64,000 nt of DNA from Chryseobacterium endalhagicum (GCF_016745235.1 NZ_JAELVM010000001.1:1935856-1999855); one strand, 5' to 3'. Positions 35,240 to 43,831 are shown, numbered from the stretch's first letter. The notes: generated by a model from the sequence alone, not told the origin. A program made the numbers and translations.

Positions 35240-36268
35240 ATGAAGAAACTCATTTTAGGTATAGCAATCGTGGCTTCTGCTTTCGTTTTCGGTCAGAAGG
35301 GCGATGTGAATGCCAAATTGCAGGAAGCAAACAAAGCTGCAATGGATGCGTATAATGCAAAAAATTATACCGTTGCAGCACCTAAGTTTTTAGAAGTTTA
35401 TAACTTGCTGAAAACCAACGGTCAGGATGATAAGATATATATGTATTATGCAGGGTTAAGCTATGCTTTGGCAAATAACAGCGATGAATCCATCAAAATA
35501 TATACGGATCTTGTTAATTCCGGATTTACAGGGGTTCAGACAACGTATACGGCAAAAGAAAAAAAATCCGGTGAGGTCGTACCTTTGGATAAAACAACGT
35601 GGGAGCTTATGAAAAAGAATTCTGATTATTCAGATTTCAAAACTGAGCAGACTCCAAGTGTTGAAGCTGAATTGTATGAAACATTGACCACATTGCTTCT
35701 TAATGCTAAGAAGTCAACGGAAGCATTGGCTATCATTGAAAAAGGATTGGCAAAATATCCAAATAATACCAAGCTTAAAGATGCTCAGGGTACCGCCTAT
35801 TATGAATCAGGGAATACTGAAAAATTCATTGGGACACTTAAAGAACAATTAGCTAAAAATCCTAACGATGCTACCAATTGGTATAATCTTGGGGTAATGC
35901 AGTCTAAAAATCCTGCTACATTGGAAGATGCAATTGCTTCATTTAAAAAGGCAATTGAATTAAAGCCTGATATGGATAATGCATACCAGAATCTTGTATA
36001 TGCTGTGATTGGTGATGATTCTAAAATAGTAGAGCAGATCAATGCAACAAGAAAAGATAAGCCGGACGAAGCCACTAAACTTATCGATGCAAGAAGAGAG
36101 AGATTTGCGAAGGCACTTCCTTATGCTGAAGGATGGTACAAGGCTGCACCAAATAATCTGGATGCTCTTACAGCCTTAAAAGAAATCTATGTTGTAACAA
36201 AGAATATAGACAAAATTAAAGATTTGAAGGCTAAAGAAGCTGAGCTTAAAGCAAAAGCTAAACAATAA
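35240..36268 (+). CDS. Exported tetratricopeptide-repeat protein
   Basis: 342 residues. The signal peptide MKKLILGIAIVASAFVFGQ is cleaved after the Gln-rich site. The body holds four to five TPR-like pairs: AAPKFLEVYNLLKTNG, ALAIIEKGLAKYPNN, DATNWYNLGVMQSKNPATLEDAIASFKKAIELKPD and YAEGWYKAAPNNLDALTAL. It would act as a periplasmic protein-protein interaction scaffold; partners unknown. It lies just after gyrA, with a terminator (36290-36319) afterwards. Confidence 0.88.
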   Translation: MKKLILGIAIVASAFVFGQKGDVNAKLQEANKAAMDAYNAKNYTVAAPKFLEVYNLLKTNGQDDKIYMYYAGLSYALANNSDESIKIYTDLVNSGFTGVQTTYTAKEKKSGEVVPLDKTTWELMKKNSDYSDFKTEQTPSVEAELYETLTTLLLNAKKSTEALAIIEKGLAKYPNNTKLKDAQGTAYYESGNTEKFIGTLKEQLAKNPNDATNWYNLGVMQSKNPATLEDAIASFKKAIELKPDMDNAYQNLVYAVIGDDSKIVEQINATRKDKPDEATKLIDARRERFAKALPYAEGWYKAAPNNLDALTALKEIYVVTKNIDKIKDLKAKEAELKAKAKQ

Positions 36269-36289
36269 TTCTTAAGTCGGGAATATATA

Positions 36290-36319
36290 AAAACCGGAGC
36301 AGAAATGTTCCGGTTTTTT
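36290..36319 (+). terminator. Hairpin terminator
   Basis: AAAACCGGAGC pairs with GTTCCGGTTTT over AGAAAT (one G-T pair), with T-run. Confidence 0.75.
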
Positions 36320-36399
36320 GTTTTTTTCAGCCAAAATAAGTCTGTATTTTTTGTTGTCATTATCCTTAAATTTCGCCTTAAAAATTCTGCGTAATTCCG

Positions 36400-36407
36400 T
36401 ATCTTTG
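36400..36407 (+). promoter_or_regulatory. Predicted -7 element TATCTTTG for menB
   Basis: An exact TAnnTTTG match 17 bases before ATG 36425. Confidence 0.6.
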
Positions 36408-36424
36408 AGGAAAATTTTTACAAA

Positions 36425-37261
36425 ATGATCGAGTGGAAAACCGTCAAAGAATACGAAGATATTACCTATAAAAAATGTAATGGGGTAGCGAGAATTGCTT
36501 TCAACAGACCAGAGCTTCGAAATGCTTTTCGTCCGAAAACTACTTCCGAACTGTATGATGCTTTTTATGATGCCTCTGAAGATTCTTCAATAGGGGTTGT
36601 ACTGCTTTCCGGAGAAGGACCAAGTCCTAAAGACGGAGGCTGGGCGTTCTGTAGTGGAGGAGACCAGAAGGCGAGAGGACATCAGGGGTATGTGGGTGAA
36701 GATGGAAGACATCGTCTGAATATTCTTGAAGTACAGCGTCTCATCCGTTTCATGCCAAAGGTAGTGATCGCGGTTGTTCCGGGATGGGCTGTAGGTGGCG
36801 GACATTCACTTCATGTGGTGTGCGACCTTACGTTAGCAAGTAAAGAACACGCTATTTTCAAACAGACCGATGCCGATGTTACTAGTTTTGACGGGGGTTA
36901 TGGATCTGCTTATCTTGCCAAAATGGTAGGCCAGAAAAAAGCCCGTGAAATATTCTTTTTAGGAAGAAATTATTCTGCTCAGGAAGCTTTGGATATGGGA
37001 ATGGTGAATGCCGTGATCCCTCATGCAGAATTAGAAGATACGGCTTACGAGTGGGCACAGGAAATTTTAGCTAAATCTCCTTTATCGATCAGAATGCTGA
37101 AATTTGCCATGAACCTTACCGACGACGGAATGGTGGGGCAGCAGGTATTTGCAGGAGAAGCTACACGTCTTGCCTACATGACAGAAGAGGCTCAGGAAGG
37201 AAGAAATGCATTCCTTGAAAAAAGAAAACCGGACTTCGGAGAAAATCAATGGATTTCCTAA
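36425..37261 (+). CDS. menB: 1,4-dihydroxy-2-naphthoyl-CoA synthase MenB
   Basis: 278 residues, crotonase fold. MenB-specific residues are present: AFCSGGDQKARG (about 76-87), VVPGWAVGGGHSLHVVCDLTLAS (the oxyanion-hole region) and TDADVTSFDGGYGS. The last contains the serine/aspartate pair and bicarbonate-site glycines of type I MenB. It converts o-succinylbenzoyl-CoA to dihydroxynaphthoyl-CoA in menaquinone synthesis. menA follows after 90 bases that are mostly taken up by a heptamer hairpin. Confidence 0.96.
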   Translation: MIEWKTVKEYEDITYKKCNGVARIAFNRPELRNAFRPKTTSELYDAFYDASEDSSIGVVLLSGEGPSPKDGGWAFCSGGDQKARGHQGYVGEDGRHRLNILEVQRLIRFMPKVVIAVVPGWAVGGGHSLHVVCDLTLASKEHAIFKQTDADVTSFDGGYGSAYLAKMVGQKKAREIFFLGRNYSAQEALDMGMVNAVIPHAELEDTAYEWAQEILAKSPLSIRMLKFAMNLTDDGMVGQQVFAGEATRLAYMTEEAQEGRNAFLEKRKPDFGENQWIS

Positions 37262-37263
37262 AT

Positions 37264-37347
37264 AAGAAGTTAGAGGTTAGAAATTAGATATTAGACTTAC
37301 ACAGTTTTTTGATCTAATTTCTAGCTTCTAATATCTAACATCTAAAT
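37264..37347. repeat. Heptamer-period hairpin b between menB and menA
   Basis: The left arm 37265-37295 consists of AGAAGTT, AGAGGTT, AGAAATT, AGATATT. The right arm 37311-37347 is its approximate complement (CTAATTT, CTAGCTT, CTAATAT, CTAACAT). The loop is about 15 bases. It is the same repeat family as 31718-31820. Confidence 0.8.
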
Positions 37348-37351
37348 ATTT

Positions 37352-38281
37352 ATGTCAGATTGGATAAAAGCCGCAAGGCTTAGAACATTGCCGCTGTCAC
37401 TAAGCGGAATTATTATGGGTGCTTTCATTGCGAAATGGAGACTTTACAGGGAAGGCGGAACCTGGGACTGGAGAATTTTTGCTCTGGCTCTTCTGGTGAC
37501 CCTTCTGTATCAGATTTTATCAAACTATGCCAATGATTATGGAGATGGTGTAAAAGGAACCGATGCCAAAAGAATCAATGAAGCAGAGGCAAGAGCCGTA
37601 GCTTCAGGAAGGATTACGGCAAAGCAGATGAAAAATGCGGTTGTTCTTTTCTCGGTATTGTCATTTGTGGCGACAGTTGCGCTTTTGTATGTGTCATTTT
37701 TCCCTGACTTTATGCAGGAATTCTACACATTCATCGGTTTAGGTGTTGCATGTATTCTGGCGGCAATAGGGTATACGGTAGGGAAAAAACCTTACGGATA
37801 TATGGGATTGGGAGATCTTTTCGTATTTGTATTTTTCGGGCTGGTTTCAGTATGCGGAAGTTATTTTCTGTTTACCAAAACATTCAGCTGGGATATGCTG
37901 CTGCCGGGAACTGCTGTGGGAATGATGAGTATGGCGGTTTTAAATCTTAACAATATGAGAGATATTGAAAGCGACAGGCTGTCCGGTAAAAACAGCTTTG
38001 CCTTGAGAATCGGCTTCAGAAATGCAATGATCTACGAAATGATCCTGCTGCAGCTTCCTTTGGTCCTGATTCTTATATTTTTAGGAATCAATGGTTTCAT
38101 ACAGGCTCAGAACTATTACGTTTTTATCGTCATGATCCTGCTGATTCCGATGGCTAAGCTCAGAAGGAAAATCATGTCTGTAAAAGAACCCAAAGAACTG
38201 GATCCTTTCTTGAAACAGGTAGGTATCCTAACCTTTACAATGGCGGTTCTTACAGCAATTGGACTTAATTTTTTTAACTAA
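37352..38281 (+). CDS. menA: 1,4-dihydroxy-2-naphthoate polyprenyltransferase MenA
   Basis: 309 residues with about eight or nine membrane helices. The first Asp-rich motif is NDYGDGVKGTDAKR (about 53-66) and the second lies near NLNNMRDIESDRLSGK (about 199-214). This is the MenA-type UbiA-family pair. It attaches the prenyl chain to DHNA in the inner membrane. Together with the neighbouring menB it fits a menaquinone operon; the hairpin between the two genes could modulate read-through. Confidence 0.94.
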   Translation: MSDWIKAARLRTLPLSLSGIIMGAFIAKWRLYREGGTWDWRIFALALLVTLLYQILSNYANDYGDGVKGTDAKRINEAEARAVASGRITAKQMKNAVVLFSVLSFVATVALLYVSFFPDFMQEFYTFIGLGVACILAAIGYTVGKKPYGYMGLGDLFVFVFFGLVSVCGSYFLFTKTFSWDMLLPGTAVGMMSMAVLNLNNMRDIESDRLSGKNSFALRIGFRNAMIYEMILLQLPLVLILIFLGINGFIQAQNYYVFIVMILLIPMAKLRRKIMSVKEPKELDPFLKQVGILTFTMAVLTAIGLNFFN

Positions 38282-38295
38282 ATAAATTACTGTTT

Positions 38296-38742
38296 ATGAG
38301 TTCAAATATTTATGTTGAAGCTCAAATGCTTATCAGAAAACCGGTTGAAGATGTGTTTCAGGCATTCATCAACCCGGAAGTAACCACCAATTTCTGGTTT
38401 ACAAAATCTACAGGAAAACTGGAAGAAGGAAAAAAGGTAACCTGGGAATGGGAAATGTACGGCGTGAAATCTGATGTTCAGGTGCACACAATCATTCCAA
38501 ACCAGCTGATAAAAACAGAATGGGGAGATCCTGCCGTACAGGTGGATTATGAATTTAAAGAAATGGAGAAGGGAACGCTTGTCGTGATTAAAAGCTATGG
38601 CTTTACGGAAACCGGGGAAGATCTTCTCAAACTGATTAATGATAATACAGGCGGCTTTACAACGGTTTTAGACGGGTGTAAGGCTTATCTTGAGCATGGA
38701 ATTAACCTGAGGCTGATTGAGGATAAATTTCCACAGAAATAA
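38296..38742 (+). CDS. SRPBCC (START/AHSA1-like) domain protein
   Basis: 148 residues, no signal peptide. The helix-grip fold is visible: MLIRKPVEDVFQAFINPEVTTNFWF at the start, KVTWEWEMYGVKSDVQV in the middle strands, and a long C-terminal helix with LDGCKAYLEHGINLRLIEDKFP. These proteins bind hydrophobic ligands or Hsp90 and are cytosolic. It is 14 bases after menA, so co-transcription is likely. Ligand unknown. Confidence 0.87.
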   Translation: MSSNIYVEAQMLIRKPVEDVFQAFINPEVTTNFWFTKSTGKLEEGKKVTWEWEMYGVKSDVQVHTIIPNQLIKTEWGDPAVQVDYEFKEMEKGTLVVIKSYGFTETGEDLLKLINDNTGGFTTVLDGCKAYLEHGINLRLIEDKFPQK

Positions 38743-38749
38743 TGAATCA

Positions 38750-39040
38750 ATGAGGAATATAGCATACAGGCTTATCTCTTGTTTATCTGTATTCTTTGCT
38801 TTGGTTCTTCTTTATGACCTGATCAGAGAATTAAAGGAGGGTATGTCTGTTTTTGAGATCTATTTTCTTCCGTTTTTAGCAGCTTTAATAGTTTTCAGCA
38901 ATGGAATACTTGGTTTCTAGTTGCTGATAGGAAAAATTAAACCTCAGAAACCTTTATTCATTCTTCAGATTGTGATTATCATATTTGCAGGTTTTCTGTT
39001 GTATGATATTCTGTTCAACTCAACCATTTCATGTTCTTAA
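38750..39040 (+). pseudogene. Small membrane protein gene interrupted by an in-frame TAG
   Basis: From ATG 38750 the frame codes 56 residues with two membrane helices (RLISCLSVFFALVLLYDLI and FLPFLAALIVFSN), then reaches TAG at 38918. The same frame continues without change for 39 more codons, giving another hydrophobic helix (FILQIVIIIFAGFLLYDIL) before TAA at 39038. Continued membrane-protein sense after the stop indicates a recently broken gene, or read-through. Function unknown. It starts eight bases after the SRPBCC gene. Confidence 0.6.
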
Positions 39041-39057
39041 TTAAAAATCAATTAAAA

Positions 39058-39744
39058 ATGAAAATACAATTTTTAGGACAAAACTGTTTTTTGTTTACGT
39101 ACAAAGACAAAAACATTTTAAGTGATCCTTTTTACAATTACAAAAAAACGGAATCCGGCTTTGATATTGCGGCTCAGAAAATCGATTATATCCTGCTGAC
39201 CCATGCCCACGGTGATCATATCGCTGATGTGGCAGAAGTATTGCAGCATCATCCAGAAGCAACCGTGATTGCAGTTCCGGAGATCTGTGCTTATTTCAAA
39301 TCAGCAAAGAATAAAGATGATGTGAACTTAGGAGGATCGGCAAAAATCGACGATCTTAAAATTTCCATGGTACCGGCTCATCATACGAGTTCGTTCCCGG
39401 ACGGGAGCTATGGAGGCGTTCCTGTAGGGTATATTTTCAGACTTCCTGAAGGTAAGAATATCTATCTGGCAGGAGATACCGGAGTAATGGCAGATATGGA
39501 GCTGTTTCCAAGGCTTTTTGGGAATATCGATCTTTCTATCCTTCCTATCGGCAGCCACTACACGATGTGCCCGAGAAAAGCAGCTTTTGCAGCAGCAGAA
39601 TTGCTGAAAACTCCAAAAGTGATCGGCTGTCACTTCGATACTTTTCCTGCGATTGAGATCAATCATGAAAGTGCATTGAAACATTTTGCAGATAAAAATG
39701 TAGAGCTTGTTCTTCCTAAATTGGGCGAAGCATTTGAATTTTAA
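39058..39744 (+). CDS. Metallo-beta-lactamase fold hydrolase, UPF0173 family
   Basis: 228 residues from ATG 39058. The metal motif is LLTHAHGDHIAD (about 46-57); further ligands are in PAHHTSSFPDG, YLAGDTG and GCHFDT. The order and the long HYTM segment are those of UPF0173. It is a cytosolic hydrolase with unknown substrate. An earlier in-frame ATG at 39031 lies in the remains of the broken gene upstream and is unlikely to be used. Confidence 0.92.
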   Translation: MKIQFLGQNCFLFTYKDKNILSDPFYNYKKTESGFDIAAQKIDYILLTHAHGDHIADVAEVLQHHPEATVIAVPEICAYFKSAKNKDDVNLGGSAKIDDLKISMVPAHHTSSFPDGSYGGVPVGYIFRLPEGKNIYLAGDTGVMADMELFPRLFGNIDLSILPIGSHYTMCPRKAAFAAAELLKTPKVIGCHFDTFPAIEINHESALKHFADKNVELVLPKLGEAFEF

Positions 39745-39852
39745 GTAAAAATTAAAGGTAATTTGAAAATCAGAATGGAAATGTTGAAGAGTATAGAAAC
39801 AAAAAAAGATAATTTTCCAATTACCTTACTTCAATTTAAATCAAAAAAAAAT

Positions 39853-39945
39853 GGCAAGCTACCTACATCACACCGCTACGACCAATTACCTTTGCTGTGT
39901 TCCCACCCTGGAGGATTCTCAGGAGCTGGTTGTGTAGGACTTGCC
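39853..39945 (-). ncRNA. ffs: Signal recognition particle RNA, small bacterial type
   Basis: About 93 nt on the - strand. Its 5' end GGCAAG pairs with the 3' end CTTGCC. The apical domain carries the GGAA tetraloop within GGTGGGAACACAGCAAAGG, matching the SRP54-binding region of 4.5S RNA (Ffh contacts). The 3' strand has GATGTAG as in E. coli 4.5S RNA. A run of nine T follows the closing stem as a terminator. The promoter TACCTTTG lies at 39957-39950, five bases ahead of the 5' end. The RNA guides membrane-protein targeting with Ffh. An apparent + strand reading frame across it is not a gene. Confidence 0.9.
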
Positions 39946-39949
39946 GTTG

Positions 39950-39957
39950 CAAAGGTA
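39950..39957 (-). promoter_or_regulatory. Promoter -7 element TACCTTTG of the SRP RNA gene
   Basis: Read on the - strand, an exact TAnnTTTG match ends five bases before the RNA's 5' end, as expected for transcription start. Confidence 0.8.
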
Positions 39958-40076
39958 GGAATAATTTATAAACTTCAAAATATTATTAAAGAAAATTAGT
40001 TGAAAAAATGCCGTGATAGTGCTAAACAGCTGAAATTTAGAGCAATAATTTTTCAACTTTTTTTAAAAACTTAAAC
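39958..40076. other. Spacer between the SRP RNA gene and the DUF4199 gene
   Basis: 119 AT-rich bases with no further gene. A + strand terminator for the UPF0173 hydrolase was not identified in the 39745-39852 gap. Confidence 0.4.
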
Positions 40077-40676
40077 ATGACGAAAAGTCCATCAACACTA
40101 GGAATTATACTTTTTATCGCTACAATGATCATTTTTTTTGTAGCCTATTACTTTTTATCAGGAATCAGCTATTTTGATATCTCTCTGAAAATCAATGCTT
40201 TTGTGCTTCCGATTTTGTATGCGGGAGCCGCTTTCTGGTCTGTAAAATCTTTCTGGAACAAAAACAGGGTGGTGACTTTCAAAGATGCGTTCTCAAGAGC
40301 GTTCGTTCCGATGTTTATCGGAGGAATACTTTCTATTTTCACCATTTATGCATTCCTGAATTTTGCAGATCCGGATGCTAAAAAACTGCTCAACTACCAA
40401 TACGTGCAGAGGCAGAAAAGAGAATTGGACACTGAATATCATTCGGCAAGAAAGATCATGAAGCATCAGAAAGATATTGATGAACTGGATAAAAAATACC
40501 AGGAAAGGCTGCCAAGCTTTTCTCCGGAAGCCATTAAAGGAAAAGATATGCTTACCGCAAGTCATTTTTCAGGATATTTTGCGGCAATTCTTATATTTTA
40601 CGTAGTTTTGTCAGTGTTTTTTGGAGCGTTTTTCAGAACGAGAACAGTATACCAGGAAACAGAAAATCAAGAATAA
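40077..40676 (+). CDS. DUF4199 membrane protein
   Basis: 199 residues with three helices near the N-terminus (about 8-28, 38-55, 76-96), a charged loop and coiled coil (about 105-160), and one C-terminal helix (about 165-190). The loop containing VTFKDAFSRAFVPMFIGGILS is the DUF4199 signature. The family is nearly confined to Bacteroidota; function unknown. The glycosyltransferase gene follows after 16 bases. In Flavobacteriia this gene pair is commonly linked, suggesting a shared membrane role. Confidence 0.88.
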   Translation: MTKSPSTLGIILFIATMIIFFVAYYFLSGISYFDISLKINAFVLPILYAGAAFWSVKSFWNKNRVVTFKDAFSRAFVPMFIGGILSIFTIYAFLNFADPDAKKLLNYQYVQRQKRELDTEYHSARKIMKHQKDIDELDKKYQERLPSFSPEAIKGKDMLTASHFSGYFAAILIFYVVLSVFFGAFFRTRTVYQETENQE

Positions 40677-40692
40677 TTTTTATTAAAATTAA

Positions 40693-41643
40693 ATGAATTT
40701 ATCTATAGTTATTCCGTTATTAAACGAAGAAGCTTCTCTGGAAGAACTTTTTTCAAGGATTGATAATGTCTGCAATACCAGCGGTTTATCCTATGAAATC
40801 TGGTTTGTAGATGACGGAAGTACAGATCTGTCGTGGAGCATCATCGAAAATATGAGGGTTCAGCATCCTCAGATCCACGGAATTAAATTTTCCCGGAATT
40901 ACGGGAAATCTCAGGCACTTCATGCCGCTTTCGAAAGAGCCAACGGGGAAGTGGTTATCACCATGGATGCCGATTTGCAGGACTTTCCGGAAGAAATTCC
41001 TGAACTTTATAAAATGGTTATTGAAGATAACTACGATATTGTTTCGGGCTGGAAAAAGAAACGTTTTGATAATGTAATGACGAAAAATGTTCCGTCAAAA
41101 CTATTCAACGCAGCGGCAAGAAAAGTATCGGGAGTTTATCTTCACGATTTCAATTGTGGTTTGAAAGCCTATAAAAAACAGGTGGTAAAATCCATCGATG
41201 TATATGGAGATATGCACCGTTATATTCCTGTTTTGGCTGCCAATGCCGGCTTCAGGAGAATTACGGAAAAAGAAGTACAGCATCAGGCGAGACCTTACGG
41301 AACTTCAAAATTCGGAACCGAGAGATTTATCAGAGGTTTTCTGGATCTTGTAACGCTTTGGTTTGTAAGTCGTTTTGGCGGAAGACCCATGCATTTCTTT
41401 GGTGCGGTAGGGACGGTAATGTTTATCGTAGGTTTCCTTTCTGCTCTTTGGCTGGGTGCTTCAAAGCTGATTGATGTGGCCAGAGGAATTTACGGGCATC
41501 TGATCACCAATAATCCATGGTTTTATATTGCGCTGACGATGATGATTATGGGAACGTTGCTCTTTATAGCCGGATTCCTGGGTGAAATGATTATCAGAAC
41601 CAATCGTGAGCATAAGAATTATAATATTGATGAAGTGATTTAA
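40693..41643 (+). CDS. Glycosyltransferase family 2, membrane-bound (DPM/ArnC-like)
   Basis: 316 residues. The GT2 nucleotide-sugar motifs are VDDGSTDLSW (about 35-44) and the metal-binding DADLQDFPEE (about 93-102). Two C-terminal membrane helices (about 235-255 and 270-300) are typical of enzymes that transfer a sugar from UDP/GDP to undecaprenyl or dolichyl phosphate. It is probably an inner-membrane enzyme for envelope glycan synthesis. It follows the DUF4199 gene by 16 bases. A clear terminator comes next at 41670. Confidence 0.92.
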   Translation: MNLSIVIPLLNEEASLEELFSRIDNVCNTSGLSYEIWFVDDGSTDLSWSIIENMRVQHPQIHGIKFSRNYGKSQALHAAFERANGEVVITMDADLQDFPEEIPELYKMVIEDNYDIVSGWKKKRFDNVMTKNVPSKLFNAAARKVSGVYLHDFNCGLKAYKKQVVKSIDVYGDMHRYIPVLAANAGFRRITEKEVQHQARPYGTSKFGTERFIRGFLDLVTLWFVSRFGGRPMHFFGAVGTVMFIVGFLSALWLGASKLIDVARGIYGHLITNNPWFYIALTMMIMGTLLFIAGFLGEMIIRTNREHKNYNIDEVI

Positions 41644-41669
41644 CATTTTAATTCACAATCAACATACAA

Positions 41670-41707
41670 ACATCCCAAAGAGTTCTGCTTTTTGGGATGT
41701 TTTTTTA
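41670..41707 (+). terminator. Hairpin terminator after the glycosyltransferase gene
   Basis: ACATCCCAAA pairs with TTTGGGATGT over about 11 bases, followed by TTTTTT. Confidence 0.85.
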
Positions 41708-41980
41708 TGGTTTTATATCTGAAATATTTTTAAAACTCCTTCAGATTAATCCGCTTGTACAGATTTCTTAAGCTTTCCTCAAAGTATCACACCATCAATT
41801 TTATCTCTGATAAAAAACTTGCGTCTTTGCGTTTTCCCAACAAAAACAACCAAAAATTATTACAGCATATTTTAAAGAAAAAAATATAGAAAAAACAGCA
41901 GAAAACAGAGCCGTACATCCTCTCTGGAAGTCTTTTTTAATTATATTTGCACAGTAATACAGTAAATACTGATCTTTACA
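41708..41980. other. Gene-free AT-rich spacer
   Basis: No gene is seen. It contains a one-sided seven-base-period run (TTGCGTC, TTTGCGT) near 41818-41833 and the promoter of the next gene at 41942. Confidence 0.4.
41942..41949 (+). promoter_or_regulatory. Predicted -7 element TATATTTG for the DUF3667 gene
   Basis: An exact -7 match 31 bases before ATG 41981. Confidence 0.65.
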
Positions 41981-42709
41981 ATGATTCAAAAAAGCTGTCT
42001 GAACTGCGGGTATAAGATCTCCGATGAGTTTTGCCCTCATTGCGGACAGAAATCCAGTACAGCCAGAATAACTCCTAATTCTTTGATCACCAGTGATATT
42101 TTAGGTTCAATCTGGCATATTGAAGCGAGGTTTTTCAGTACAATAAAACACATTATATCAGGTCCCGGCAAAATGGCCATGAATTATATTGCAGGAAAAA
42201 GAGTGAGATACTATAATCTGTTTTCTTTATTGCTGATCCTGTTTGGTTTTAATGTACTGGCACTGCATTTTTACATGGATTTGTCCTCGATGGACCTCAA
42301 TAAGGAAAGTTCAAAAATAATGGATTTTTTTTCCAGATATTCTAAAGCCAGTTTATTGGCATTAATCCCGGTTATGGCTTTCAATACATGGATGCTTTTC
42401 AGAAAAGGAAATCTCAACTTTGCAGAACACGTGATTATTGCAACAGTGGGGCTTTGCGGAATTTTAGTGATCCTGCTGATAGATGATCTGGTCAGTATTC
42501 TGCAGCTGTATGATCCTTTGATAAAAATCATGAGTGTACTGGACAAAATTCTGGTTTTTAGCCTTATCTTGTTTCCCGGTTTTACCTATTTTAATGCTTT
42601 TAAAAATCTTTATCAGGCATTGGGTCTGATCTGGAGAACTGCAGTGTTTTATCTCTTGCTGATGATAGAGTTGATGCTGGTTTTTATTGTTTTATATAAA
42701 ATATTTTAA
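41981..42709 (+). CDS. DUF3667 membrane protein with zinc ribbon
   Basis: 242 residues. The N-terminal zinc ribbon CLNCGYKISDEFCPHCGQKS (residues 5-24) has the CxxC...CxxC spacing and is followed by a helix pair. Four to five membrane helices make up the rest (about 74-90, 110-125, 135-165, 175-200, 215-240). The segment GPGKMAMNYIAGKRVRYY is diagnostic for DUF3667. An inner-membrane protein, function unknown. It overlaps the promoter-proximal part of the next frame and is seven bases before the GIN-domain gene start. Confidence 0.9.
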   Translation: MIQKSCLNCGYKISDEFCPHCGQKSSTARITPNSLITSDILGSIWHIEARFFSTIKHIISGPGKMAMNYIAGKRVRYYNLFSLLLILFGFNVLALHFYMDLSSMDLNKESSKIMDFFSRYSKASLLALIPVMAFNTWMLFRKGNLNFAEHVIIATVGLCGILVILLIDDLVSILQLYDPLIKIMSVLDKILVFSLILFPGFTYFNAFKNLYQALGLIWRTAVFYLLLMIELMLVFIVLYKIF

Positions 42710-42716
42710 ATTGATT

Positions 42717-43418
42717 ATGAGAAAGATAGTATATGCATGTCTGCTTCTGGCGGTAGTTTCCTGTGGAAAAGTGTCCCCGAAAGGCAATATAGAAAATAAA
42801 GAAGTTCCGGTTGAAAATTTTAAAAATATTTTTCTTAAAGGAAAGTTCCGCGTCTTTTATGCCAGAGGAGAAAAAAATATGGTGAACGTGGAAACGTATC
42901 CCAATGTATATGAAAATTTAGATATTGAAGTGAAAGATGATGGATTGTTTATTACCGAATCCAGGGAAACAAAAGGAGTAGATTTTTACAATATCACCAT
43001 TTATTCAAAATATAATCCTGAAAAGATAAGTATCTCTGATTCTGCAGAAATGAATATTTCAAGCGAAATTAAGACCGATAATTTTAGGCTTAATTTAAAA
43101 AATTATGCTACTTTTATGGGTTCAGTAAACACGAGAAGAGCAGAAGTGGAGATGCAGAACAGAAGCCGGGCCAACTTTTTGGGACTTACCCGGAATGCTG
43201 TGATAAAGATCTCTGATACAGCCAGTCTGATCGCTCCTTACTGGAAAATAGAAAACCTGAATATTGATTCTAAAAACGGGAATTATGCAGAAGTGAACGT
43301 GAAAGATTCTTTAAAAGGAAATATTCAGAACACCGCAAAATTTATTTATTATAACAACCCGATCCGTGCTTTTAAAATTGATAAGCAGGCTCGTGTGGAG
43401 AATAAGAAGTTAGAATAA
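42717..43418 (+). CDS. Lipoprotein with head GIN-type beta-helix domain (DUF2807)
   Basis: 233 residues from ATG 42717; a TTG ten codons upstream is unlikely. The lipobox is LAVVSCGKV (Cys16). The mature part has a repeated strand pattern (FKNIFLKGKFRVFYARGEKN, NFRLNLKNYATFMG, RAEVEMQNRSRANFLG) of the auto-transporter-adhesin-head GIN domain. It would sit on the membrane facing the periplasm or the surface. Its 3' end merges into the left heptamer arm of the S23-type element, so its last residues may have been altered by insertion. Confidence 0.84.
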   Translation: MRKIVYACLLLAVVSCGKVSPKGNIENKEVPVENFKNIFLKGKFRVFYARGEKNMVNVETYPNVYENLDIEVKDDGLFITESRETKGVDFYNITIYSKYNPEKISISDSAEMNISSEIKTDNFRLNLKNYATFMGSVNTRRAEVEMQNRSRANFLGLTRNAVIKISDTASLIAPYWKIENLNIDSKNGNYAEVNVKDSLKGNIQNTAKFIYYNNPIRAFKIDKQARVENKKLE

Positions 43419-43426
43419 TAGAAAGG

Positions 43427-43450
43427 AAGATGGAGGCTGGAGGAGGGAAG
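43427..43450. repeat. Left heptamer arm of the S23-type element
   Basis: Seven-base units GGAAGAT, GGAGGCT, GGAGGAG form an arm that is the imperfect complement of 43930-43957. Further units extend upstream into the GIN gene end. Confidence 0.65.
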
Positions 43451-43474
43451 TTATCATAGGCAAAAAAGAAATGG

Positions 43475-43831
43475 ATGAGTTTCAAATTTGAGAAATTGAT
43501 TATCTGGCAAAAATCTATGGATTTCGGGGAGATTATTTTTAAATTGTCTCAAAGTTTTCCGAAAGATGAAGCTTTTAATCTTACTTCCCAGATAAGAAGG
43601 GCATCAGATTCTGTAGGACTTAATATTTCAGAAGGGAGTATTTTGCAGTCCAAATTAGAATTTAAAAAATTTTTAGGATATTCCATCCGGTCGTTAGCTG
43701 AAACTGTAACTTGTTTGTATAAGGCAAAAAACAGGAATTATATTTCAGAAGAAGAATTTAAGACAATGTATAATGAAAGTTATAGTTTAATGAATCAGAT
43801 TATAGCATTCAGAAATCAGTTACAAGACTGA
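43475..43831 (+). CDS. Four-helix bundle protein, S23/IVP type
   Basis: 118 residues. The signature is complete: FEKLIIWQKSMDFGEIIFKLSQSFPKDEAFNLTSQIRRASDSVGLNISEG and FKKFLGYSIRSLAETVTCL, i.e. four amphipathic helices (about 3-24, 34-52, 63-82, 92-115). The family is known from proteins encoded within 23S rRNA intervening sequences and from avd-like accessory proteins of retroelements; the biochemical role is uncertain. Here it lies outside any rRNA, between inverted arms of heptamer repeats (43427-43450 and 43930-43957), which suggests a mobile or palindromic element. Confidence 0.85.
   Translation: MSFKFEKLIIWQKSMDFGEIIFKLSQSFPKDEAFNLTSQIRRASDSVGLNISEGSILQSKLEFKKFLGYSIRSLAETVTCLYKAKNRNYISEEEFKTMYNESYSLMNQIIAFRNQLQD

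Noticed and set aside
39763..39999. A 78-codon + strand reading frame
   Set aside because: It lies across the SRP RNA gene on the other strand; RNA motifs, promoter and terminator explain the sequence, and the protein shows no family features.
43475..43831. Diversity-generating retroelement (avd gene)
   Set aside because: The protein belongs to the wider four-helix-bundle family, but there is no reverse transcriptase, template repeat or variable repeat in the window.
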